A DNA stretch of 64,000 nucleotides from Luscinia megarhynchos (Eukaryota > Chordata > Aves > Passeriformes > Turdidae), in NCBI GenBank assembly GCA_034336665.1, contig JAPFBE010000002.1, positions 78,746,905-78,810,904 of the forward strand, written 5' to 3'. Both the position numbers and the translations under genes were made by a program. Shown here in pieces: positions 25,301 to 37,300 of this stretch. The stretch's first letter is position 1. Every line of letters starts with the position of its first letter. The notes below the pieces were generated by a model. That model saw nothing but the letters and a program-made list of their open reading frames with translations. It was not told the DNA's origin and made no database searches.

Positions 25301-28300
25301 TCCTGTTGATTAAACACCTGCATCAAACCTAGATACTGTAAAATAAGACTCAGCTCTGTAAATGTTTCTATTTTGTCTGTTACCCAAGTCATACAGGCAT
25401 GTGTGTTCTTGGAGAACATACACGTTATGTATGCTTCTGCCATCAAACTCAGCACCTAACACTTGCAACCCTGTGCTTCATGAATGTATGTGGTGGCTCT
25501 TTTCTTCTTCAGACCATCAAAGCCACATCCCCTCTTGGTGATCCCCAGGGTTACGTATAATCTGGAGGAGGGTCAAGTTCCAGAGACTAACATGCCAGTT
25601 CGTTTCTATCTGAAGCCAAACAGAGCTGATGGATCTGCTTCTCTTCTAGTCGCTGAGCCACTTGACTTTGAGACAACTAAGTTTTTCACCCTGACAGTCC
25701 GGGCACAAAATGTAGCAATGACTCCTTTAGCTTCCTTTGCCACTGTTTGTGTGAATATAACAGGTAAGCTTTGCTGCTGTTCAGAACAATAATCTTATTA
25801 TTTTTAGTATAGTGCCAAAAATTAAGGTAACCTCCATGAGATGCCAGGCTGCCTCAGAATTCTTTTTACATTTCTGTACTGTAAGAAGTTCTGCAGTCAT
25901 TAAAAAGATCTGTGTGAGAAAACTCCTAGGTACAACTATCAAATGTGGAGATGTGATAGTGCAAAAATGGGCTTTCTGAATGTTTAGGCAGCACTAGTGC
26001 CTAGTTCTGTAAAGGTAATTAGAAAGATTTTCGTTCAAAAGGAGCAGAAATCAAGTATTTGTTCCCAAGCTATTGAAAGGAGATGAGTATTACTGGAAAT
26101 AGTCTGTGCTATAGAAAGAGAAACAGCCCAGATAGGCTGGGTTTGTGTTGGGTATCTGTTTAGGGGTTTTTGCTGCATTCAGAATTTTCCATTACATACT
26201 GAGATTACAACTACAGAAGCAAAATTGCAAAGATCCTTATGATAAGTGCAATTTTTCAAAGATTTGATCCAAACCTCCTTATAGCAGAATCTTTTCATAA
26301 GGCTCTGTTCCAGTAGATCCACATAAAGCTATAAATCTGATATTAATCCCTGCTTTTTGCAGGATTAGTGGAGTTACTTTGAGGCAGACATTCAATGAAA
26401 ATATGAATAAATGAAGTCTCCAGCAAAAACATTTGTCTTGCCCACCACCGTGGAAATGAGGATGGGGTGGTAATTTGAAAGGGAATCCAACTTTCCTGCT
26501 TCACTTTATCATGACATTGTCCTGTCTTTCACAATCCACCAATGCAAAACCCCTTCAGCCTGTAGGGCAGAGTCTGAGCCTCATTGTAGGTTATGGACTC
26601 TGTCCCAAAAGGTTTTTCCTGTAGTGCTGTTATTGGTACCAAAATTTTGCAAAAACTTCATTCTGCTCACAAGACAAAAATCCCTTTTCAGTAACTTAGC
26701 TGTGGATGAAAGCTCTCCTGGTCCTGGCTTTCATGGACTTAGTATATCTCTGGTCACATCATTAGGCAGTATCTCATCTGGGATTAGGCCACTGTCTCCC
26801 AGAAACTGCCCAGTGTCTGTAAAATGCCTCCTGACTGCCACCACGAGAATGGGAAAACCCAGAGCAAGATTGCTTATTACAATAAACAATGCAGATTTTT
26901 TCCTCCAAGCAAAATACAACTGCGGGGGAAAAAAACCGAAACACAGTAAACAAAAATGTCAAAAATATTTTCTTACCATGATTCTCATCACCTCCCTTTT
27001 CAGATGTCAATGATAATGTTCCATTCTTCATGTCCTCAAACTATGAGGTGTCTGTGCCAGAGGGAGCTGATGTTGGCACGTCCGTGGTTCAGGTGTTGGC
27101 TATGGACTTGGACTCTGGCCTGCATGGAGAGGTTTGACCTTAATCCAGTCCTTTTCCTCACAATACCCGAGTGGTAGTATTGTAATTAATGAGAATATGC
27201 AGTCAGCAGCTGGCAGGGTAATGAGCCACCAGCACTTCTTACAGCACTTGTCAAGCATTTGTCTGTCTTGTGGCTGATGTGCATCACATGGGATGCAGGC
27301 AGAGCAGATGCTGTTGGTGATCTCAGGGTCCTGCAGCTTGGCAGCTCATCCTGATCCAGCAATGACAAAGCACTGCTGCAGGATTCTCAGGGCTGCTCCC
27401 ATGACAAGACAAGTGGATGTGGCTGCAGGACATGTTTCCAAACTCTTGCCTCTTTAGCTCATTCTTTAAATTGACCATTAGTGATTATTGTTGGCTAGAT
27501 ACCATCATTGGTCAAATCATCATTTGACCATCATAGTAATAATGACCCAACCCTAGGAAAAATCAGAATTCTGAAGGAAATTGCTCATTTTCTTTGCATT
27601 TTCCTGAGTGATTTCTAAAAATCCAGCTAGCTCTTCTGTGAAGAAACTGTAGCTAGTAGAGATCTGCTGCCCTGGAACTGTCATTTTGCAGCTTCTGAAG
27701 AGTAACCTGTGTAGTAGAACAGTCTGGTGCTGCTCTGGGCATGACTTAGTGGGGGGATGGAAATGGTATTTTTCCAGAGAATGACCTTTATTAAAGGGAA
27801 AAATGTGAATATCTTCCATTGGTGGAGGTTTTCATTTAAGCAGTCTTGTTGAACAGGACCCAAATTTTTTCTTTTTTTTTTTTTTTGAGGTCAGAAGCAC
27901 AGTGGATTACTAGAAGCTGAGGAGACACCAGGGAAAATGCCAGTCCATACATTCTCTCTCCTTTTGTCATTCATGATCATTATTAACTGCTCCTAGTGGC
28001 CACTGTTGGAGATTAGATACTGGGCTTGATGGGCCTTGATATCACTGGCACAGATGTTCTTCTGTTTGAGAATTCTGCACTTTTTGTATCCAAATGAACA
28101 AAAGACTTAGAAAAATTATGTTCAGATGATCTGTCTTTCCCCAGAGTGTTGCTACTTTGCAGATAGAATTAGGAGGCTACTGAGGAAGGGGGAGGTCACA
28201 GCACTTGGACATACAAATGAAAATTGAAAATGTAACCTCTTTTAACTATTTCCTTTTTAGGTTCACTACTTAATATTAAAAGATGCTAATGAGGATTATC

Positions 28301-31300
28301 AGTTCTTCACCATTGAACCTGAGACAGGAATTATTTCCACCCAGGCATCTTTTGACAGAGAGAAAAGAGCCTCTTACTTGATTGAAGTTCAGTCTCAGGA
28401 CTTATCAGAATCTGCTAGACCTGGTGTTCACGGGCAGCCCAACACAGGTAAAACTAAGAACAAATTCTATGCTGGGCTTGTTAACTTTCATAAGCTTGGC
28501 AGGTATGCCCACTCTGCCATTTCCACTCTGTGTGTTCCTCTTGCATCTCCTTCTTAGACACAGCCTACGTGAGGGTTTTTGTCAGCGATGTGAATGACAA
28601 TGCGCCGGCATTTCCGCGGTCAGTGTATGAGGTCAGCGTAGATGAGGACAGGGATGTTGGAACTCCTGTTGTGACAGCGACAGCAAATGATCAAGATGAG
28701 GGTGAGTGGACCCTGCATGTCTTTTTAAGTTTGCCATGTGTTTGTGTGTAGGGCTGCTTTCTTCACAGACAAACAGTTGTCTGCATTCAGGAGACAATTC
28801 CACATTTCAATAATTTGTAAAAGTGGGGAGAGAAGTTCTGGGCACATGGGAGCATTTCTTTGATTAGGTGCTCAGGTTTGTAGTGCAGAGGTTAAGTTAG
28901 CTGGCAATGTCTTTGGGGCAGAATGAAATCACCTGGAATCACAGCACTGCTGTAACTTTACACTCACTTTCTGGAGCACATGCTTGCTTTTTGCTGACTC
29001 CTGTGCTTTCAAGTTCTCCCTAGGAGGTAGTTCTATTTACCACTATTGTAGAATATCAAATGTGTTCTTTGTGGTGAGTTAGTGGGTTAAATGTGCTTGT
29101 GGAAGAATCTGACAAACAGTGGAAAATATGGGATGATGTGGCCAGAAATGAAGTCAGGAAGAAAGGGAATGTCAGACCCATTTGGGCTCACACTGACATC
29201 AGCTCTGATGCACTGTGGTGAGACCAGATGGGCAGAGTCAGTCCACCAGCATCTACCTATTTTGCATTTTGGTTACTTATGTGAGCTGGTCCATCTCAAC
29301 TTGCCCAAGAGAAACAAATCTATTGATTAAAAGAAGGCCAGCTGGTGCCAGAGCCCAAATGAGAACCAGAGGTGAGAGCTGGCCATTCCTTTCTGTGGCA
29401 GTGCTGCAATGCCTGTGCCTCTTAGTGCCCATGAGGGAGGTGTAAAGAGACCATTTGAAACCAGCTGCTGCACTTGGGAGAATTTGACTAAAGCTGCCAA
29501 GCAAGTGGTGCTCAAACTCTTGCTGCAAAGGTAGCCAAGTCCTTCCAAGCACTAATGCTGAGCACAGCCTTTTCACTTGCTACCCATCCATACTCTTCTA
29601 ATCGTCTCATCTACAGCTGACTCACAACTTAAAAAGCTGAATATTCTTTTTGTTCCTAGCAGCTCACCTATTTAATTTAGGAAATGACTTTGTATACTGG
29701 AATGCAATGTATTTTTTACTTTTCCAAATAAGTAAATGAGAAGCACTAAACAATTTGTTGTTGTTCCTAAAAGTTTTGCAGCAATCAAACAACTGCTGTT
29801 GTACAGGTGGAATGTTCCAAGATGAATTCTTGCTCAAAATGGAGGACTTCTGTTACATTTTAGCACCACCCAGTGGTTTAAAAAAAAGTTAAGGAATACT
29901 GGCATTTGAAATGAGAAGCTTAGGAAACATTGAGTAAAAATAGCTTCTTGTATTTTCATGGTATGTTGCTTTATTATTGGCAAATGAATGCACGGTAATT
30001 TAGAGGTGCACAATTTCTCCATTATCAATCAACAAGTGCTTGTCTGTGTCTGTAAATGATACTTGTATATATAAGTGCAAATCTAGCCTCCCATCTACCA
30101 CATACAAAACCTTCAAATTACATACACAGATCATTCTGTGTATGTTTTTATATTTTATCTCACACACACACACACACCAGAACAATCTGGGCAAGTAAAG
30201 TTGCTCTTGGCTACATGTCCTTTGTGCATAGCTGGATTGAGCATTCATAAAGTGAACAGGGAGCAATTGTTTCTTTCTCTTATAGGTGCAAATGCCAAAC
30301 TAAGGTATCAGATCACTTCAGGAAATGTGAAAGGGGTTTTTGATGTGGGACCTGAGAGTGGAACAGTCTTCATTGCTCAGCCTCTGGATTATGAACAAGA
30401 ACAACATTATGAGCTCCGGCTTGTAGCTTCTGATGGAAAATGGGAAAACCACACTCTTATCATCATCAATGTTGTCAATAAGAATGATGAAGCACCAGTC
30501 TTCACTCAGAATGAATACCAGGGCAGTGTCTTGGAGGAGCTCACAGATCTGCCCATATTTGTCCTAAAGGTAAAGCAGTTTCCACAAAGCAGGGCAAAAC
30601 CTGGCTTTGTGTTCAGCTCAATCCTATCCATTCACAAATCCAAAGAGATAGTTAATTTAGAGTGGTAATTAAGAGGCCTGGTATTAAGAATTAGCTAGCA
30701 ACTTTCTGTAAAGAATAGAATAAAATAAGCCTTGTAATTTTGCATGGTGGACTTGCTGTCTTGACCAACATAAATAATGCTTGGTTTTGATCTTAAGGGT
30801 CATTTCCAAACTGATTCTAAAATTATGTATTCTAAGTATTGAAAAATGTGACAACTGTCCTTTACAAAGAAGATTTGGTACATTTTGAGTTACTGTATAA
30901 GCACAGAATGGTTGGCATGTGTACCTCATGCATGTAATGGTTAAATTTATGCTACCAAATAAACGTTACCAGGGATTGTTCTTTGACTCCAGCTCAGTCA
31001 TCTTCATTATTTTGTTGTTAGAGCAGTTCTTGGTAGGCCCAGCTAGCAATCTCCCAAGCAATCCCTGGATGCAAATCAGGAGCTGGGAGTACTCTCTGGT
31101 CTGTACTGATTATCAGCTTGGAGATATGGGCTGTTTTCACAGCAGTCTGTTCACTCAGACAGAATCAGCCTCTGCTTGCCTTTGTATTCCAGAGCCAAAG
31201 AATTTCACAAGAAATATTTGCTCAGCAGAACTGTTATTATTTTCACTTGATTCTTGCTACAGTTTTTTCTCTTTCCAAAATATACTGGGGAGTAGAATGT

Positions 31301-34300
31301 ATTAGTCTGTCAAAACGTCCTCTTCTTGTTTCTCTAGGCTGTGCATGATGTTTATTGAAAGAGTACTTGAATGACTCAAACCAATAGATGCTTGCTGTTA
31401 AAATGCATGCTATTCATTTAGCCTGCTGCCATCAATAAGAGAACTGTGATTTCCCCTTTTTTGTGAATGTAAACACTTGCCTGCTGTGGCTTGTTCCAGG
31501 TTTCTGCAATGGATCCCGACCAGGCAGCAGATCAAAATGCCATTAACTATTCCCTGCACGGACAGGGAGCCAGCAGCGAATTCAGCATCAATGAGAGCAC
31601 AGGTGAGATCAGCGCGCACAAAAGGCTGGACCGAGAGAAGCGATCAACCTGGCGCTTCCTCGTTCTTGCCACGGATGAGGGCGGAGAGGGCCTGACTGGC
31701 TTTGCAGATGTGATCATAGAAGTGGGGGACGTGAACGACAACGCGCCCCTTTTCCTCGTGCGTGTCCGATGGCTGTTTCACGGGCCGCATCCCAGAGGAC
31801 TCTCCGGCTGACACTCCTGTCATGGAAATGACGGCAGTGGACCTCGATGACCCCAAGGCTGGCACAAATGCTGTGCTGACATACAGTATCATTCAGAACG
31901 TCAAAAACGAAATTAATTTGAACTTGTTCTCAATTGATCCAGTCAGTGGCACCATCTCTACGGTGCTCGGGGCCCTGGACCGCGAGAAGGAAGACAAGTA
32001 CCTAGTGGTGGTTGAGGCCAGAGATGGAGGAGGGCTCACTGGGACAGGCACCGCCACTATTTTGGTGACTGACGTAAATGATCATGCTCCAGTCTTCCTG
32101 CAAAGGATTTACACAGCATTTGTCTCTGAGAATGCGAGTATTAACACTGAGGTGCTGGTGGTGTCTGCTGTGGACAGAGATGAAGGAGAAAACGCCATGG
32201 TGACGTTCAGCATTGTTGATGGGGACAATGACCGCAAGTTCTCCATAGAGACAGATGAAGTCAACAACTGTGGGTTTATCCGACTACGCAAACAGATTGA
32301 CTTTGAGAAGCCTCATGAGAGGGTGTTCAATTTGACTGTGAAAGCAGAGGACATGGATTTCTTCAGCATTGCTCACTGTGTGATCTATGTGGAGGATGCA
32401 AATGATCATGCTCCTGTCTTCTATCCCCAGTTCTATGAAGTGGCTGCGCTTGGGGAAGATGTACCAGTTGGTACCAAAGTTATTCAGGTTTCTGCTGTGG
32501 ACTTGGATTCTGGCCTGAATGGGAGATTTTTTTTCCACCTGCTAAACAAATCTGATCCAGGTGGCCAGTTCTCTTTGGACAGTGATGGGTGGCTGATGGT
32601 GACAGGATTGCTGGATCATGAGACAGTGGCTCAGTACCAACTCATTGTGATTGCCACTGATATGGGACAGCCCCCTCTGACTGGCAGTGCCACTGTTTTA
32701 GTGACTCTGCAGGATGTAAATGACAATGGGCCAGAATTCGAGGCCCATTATAACCCAGTGGTCTGGGAGAACACAGCTTCTCCACAGGTTGTCCAAATGA
32801 ACGAGACCTGCAGGCTGCTGTACGCCAAGGACCGAGACACTGCTGCGAACGGAGCGCCTTTCTCCTTTCGCCTTCTCGGGGATCTCGACAGCCTGACCAG
32901 CTTCAGCCTGCAGGACTTCCACAACGGCAGTGCCATGCTGACTGCACTGCGCACCTTTGACAGGGAGCTGCACAAGGCCTTCTACCTGCCCATCCTGATC
33001 ACAGACAGCGGGATGCCGCCCATGAGCTCCACCAACACCCTGACCGTGAACATCGGGGACCAGAACGACCACCCGCATTCTGCTGGCTACATGGAGTGCC
33101 TCATTTACAGCTATGATGGTAAATCACTCCCTGACCTTTGCTTCCCACTGTGACATAAGGTCTAAAGAGGCAGCTTTAAGTTTTACAGGAGGACTCTGTC
33201 CTGTTCCACATAAGCTGATAATAGAGGTGCTACTGAAGTTTGCTTAAACCCCAACAGAGAGCAGTAGGTATGTGGGGCACAGGACTCTGGGCCACTTGAT
33301 TTGGGGAAGAAAGTGAGCCTTGAAGAAGGAGCATAACTAGCTGCTTTTCTTGGCACCTTTCTGTCAAACCTGAGTAATGGTCTCTTGGTTTCAGATACAG
33401 TTTTTCAGCAGCATTAACATATCAGGGGAGAAAAAATTACCAAAGTTCATAATGTTGCTGAAAAATGATGAGTCTAAATGCTGAGACCCTTCTGTCTCCT
33501 CCTTAAACCTTTTTCCTTTTCCAGAATGAATTGAATTTTAGTGAATACACCTAAACTGAACTCATATGTAAACTGCTGAAACATTCCTCAAAGTCTTCAG
33601 CTGAAAAGTGGTGTTTTGGGGGAATTTTCTGTGAATGCTAGCTGCATGCAGTGAGAGAAGCTGTCTTTCCCTTCTTGCTTTGGCAGTTTGGCAGCAGTAT
33701 TCTTGTGATCTGGTGCCCCCCATAACAAGCCCATTAGGAAAATAAACCACACAGGTAAAAATATTTTGGGATGCTTGATCTATGTTGACTCAGGGCATTC
33801 CTTCCTCTTCTACTCTGCTCTGTGTCCTATTATTTGATAGCACATTAAGTAGATTGTCTGTTGGGGCACACTAGGAACTACTGAATAGATGCTGAGTAGA
33901 TTCATGTTTATTTGTACTGAAACATTGTACTGCCTTTTGCATGATTACTCAAGTTCAGCTTATTGTTAAATTGAAACCAAGTCTATTTCTATTTGCTGAG
34001 AAACTCCACCTGTAGCTTAAATACCATACATTTTCATTAAGCCTGAATTCCATTTTAGTTGTTTCTTTAAAATCATCAGTACATCAGTTAATTTCTGGGA
34101 GGGACAATTCAAGACCTCAGATCTTTGATTAAATAAAATATAAAGGAGAGACAGAATCAAAAGGATCAAAAAGAGACAGAATCATTGTACATTACATTCA
34201 TCTCCTGTGGGAATCAAACACCAGGGCATCCTGTGTACTGTCTCCTGCAAAATATCCAGTGAATGTCACCACGGTTGCCATAGAGGTACAGTTTTCTCTC

Positions 34301-37300
34301 CTTGCATTCAGTTCTTTGGTTGTCCATGTTTGTGCTGTTCCTTGTCACAAGGTGAAGTCCTGCATTTATCCTCTTTGTGTATCCTTGATTCTTTTACTCA
34401 GCAGGTTTATGAATTCAGATAACTATGGGCCTTTGCTTCAGAAGTAAGTTTTGTAAGTAAGTTCCAGAAAACACAAATTTGTCAGTTTTGCTGAGAGGAT
34501 GCAAAACCAGCAGAATACATGCTGCTTTCCATCTCACCCCAGTCCCACCATTTACTCAAAACAAGCCTGGTCTCTCTTTTGGACATCCTCTCTATCTTGC
34601 CGTACTTTCTCTCTTGCTGTAATTGCTATTGTTTTTTGCTCTTTATAATCCAGTCTGAATTTTGGTTTTTCATCTGCCAAACACCAATGCCTGTCTAAAC
34701 CACTTTGTAAGTTGGCTGGATAATGCAGATAAACTAGTGAAAATTCTCAGAGATGGCTTTTCTTTATTCCTTTCTATTGCTTTTCATTGCACTAACCTGT
34801 AGAATTAAATCTGTGTAGTCACACAGCAAACATGTGATAAGCAGGGCACCATATGGCATTTGCAAACTGGTGCACATCTCTCAAGAACTACCACAACTGT
34901 TTTTGTAGAGGTCTTAAGCTTACAACACATGTGCTTAGACCAGTACATGTTTCTGTGCATGTGGGAGGTCTGACTGTGCCACTTGTGTGCTGTGTTGTTC
35001 TAGGTATTCTCCCCACGACTGTGCTGGGCCAGGTCAGTGCCCCTGATGCTGATGACTGGGATCACAAAATCTACCAGTTTGAAGGGAAAGCATCAAGGTA
35101 CTTGGGAAGAAAAATGGGAGTTCTGTAAATTTTATGGGAAAGTCGAGCACACACAAAAATCATAGCAAGTATTTACACTGACCTTTTTTTTTTAAAACAA
35201 GAGCACAAAAGCATTTTGTTGGTCAGAAATTTCTGTGTGTAGATCTCCAAAAGCCTTCTGGATGTGAGGCTGCAGTAAATAACCCTGCATGCTGACCCAG
35301 TCTGCTGCCCATTGCCTCATGGGCCAGAATTCTGAATTCCTGTTCACAGCCATATCCACAACCTGTATCAGTGAGCCACTGCAGGAAAATACCTATTAAC
35401 TTCTAAATTCCTCCATCCAAGCTCCTGGTGTTTCCATGTCACCACTGGTTTTAACACCTTATTTATATTAGGTGTGCAGACTCAGAGGTTTTGACAGAGG
35501 TGTCACTCTCAGTGAATGTATCTACACTAGGACTTTGCACTGTTCCCAAAGTTATGGTTATTACATCTTTAGTCTTCCTAAACAGTTAGTACAGCAGAGC
35601 AGCAGGAAGAAACCTTCATGATACACTGGTGAAGTCATTAGGAGCCAACAGGAGGCAATGTAAAAAAATTGTGTTCTGCTCTGTCCCTTCATGAGGGAAC
35701 ACATCTGCTTTCTTTGATAAATAGAAAATGGTTCAGAAAAACCATCAGTGATGATAATTAATACTTAGCTTTTGAACTTCTCATAGCTTGTTCCTTGGCT
35801 TAACTCTTATTACAGGTACTTTATCCTTAATGATAACTCAGGTTTGCTGACTATTAAAGAAGGAACCCCACCGGGAACATACAACATAAGAGTTAGAGTC
35901 ATTGATGGAGTCTGGCCAGATGTTATCTCCACTGTAAAGGTTATAGTGAAGGAAATCAAAGATGATGCCCTCCAAAATGCTGGTTCTGTACGAATAAAAG
36001 GTAAGCAATGTGCTCAAGTACAGTCTATGTCTTTAATGTTGCTGATGTGATACTTAGTATTCTGCTTAGAATGCTCTTAGACGTGGCATGAGAATTGATA
36101 ATTTTCTGGGTGAGGGTTTGAAAATGCATCTTTGCATGGTCTTCTGATACTGCATGTGAAGGAACATCTATGGAGAAAAAAGCAAGAGAATGTTCTGATT
36201 TTTACACCAACTTTTAAAAACCCCAGCAATTTATATTTCAGAAGAAAAACTTTATTTGAACAAGTGCCTGCCTGAAACTCACCAAATTCTCTCAACCTTT
36301 GTGGAAAAGTAAAATCTTCTTAAACGTGTTTCTAATTTAAAAAAAAAATAATTCAAAAAAAAAAATTGGAAATCAATAAAAGTAAAAAAAAAAATTTTAG
36401 AACACAGGTTTAGCAGAAGCAAGCACAAAAAATTTCAGAGCCTAAAAATGAAAATACTCCTGAATTGTAGTTGAGTCCATTTTCTGCAACTTTATGATTT
36501 ATTCTGTGATGCTTCTCTCTTCTATTGCTACTGCAGTTGCAAGAAATATGTGTGTAAAGATTTCAACTTCTGTTACAGGTATCACACCAGAGGAGTTCAT
36601 ATCCCAGTCCCCTGAAAAACAAAGTAAATACTACCAGATGAGGAAGCTGCTTTCAGAAATTCTCTCAGTTCAACTGGAAAATGTTCACATTTTCAGTGTA
36701 TTGAATAGCCCAAGTCCAATCCGAGGGGTTGATGTTTGGTTTGCAGTTTATGGTCCACCTTATTATAAAGCAGAAAAACTTAATGGCAATGTAGCAGCTT
36801 CCAGAGCCTGGGTAAGTATCCATCCTGTGTATGAAACCACAGCATCTTCTCATGGTGTCTATTCAGGTAATGCCCATTGCCTAGTGAATGGGAACAATTA
36901 GAATGTTGAGTAGGTAATGTGTGAGAAAAATCGATAATTTTAATCAGTAAAATCAAACAATCCTTTTGCACTTATTCTAAAAGTTTCAAATATGAATGTT
37001 GGAAAGCCAGACCCTAAATTCATATTGTCACCTAAACACAATATGCTTTTAGGACTGTAAACATGTTTTTCCTATTGAAAGGCTTGTTAAACACTATATG
37101 AAGAGGTGTTTTGCTCTTACCTTTCTACATGATGCCTTAATGTTTCAATTTTTAGTTCTCTAGTTGAACCAGTCAAACGTTTCAAGTTTCTAGACTTAAG
37201 AGAGTGAAGTAGTAAAAGAGCCACTCTCCAGTACAAAAATCAGGTTGGAAATATGTGTTTAAAATTTAGTAATGATCATTCCCTCTAGCAAAAAACCCAA

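Noticed and set aside
25513..25763. Alternative splicing as the explanation of the exon 13 frameshift
   Set aside because: The first 11 codons are conserved in the incoming frame and no nearby donor or acceptor yields the downstream frame.
26624..27031. Open frame of 129 residues before exon 14 as an extra exon
   Set aside because: The region before 27004 has no cadherin similarity and contains the polypyrimidine tract and acceptor.
25543..31753. Programmed ribosomal frameshifting at the two CCCC runs
   Set aside because: No known slippery-site context, and nuclear cadherins are not known to use it; a homopolymer length error is simpler.
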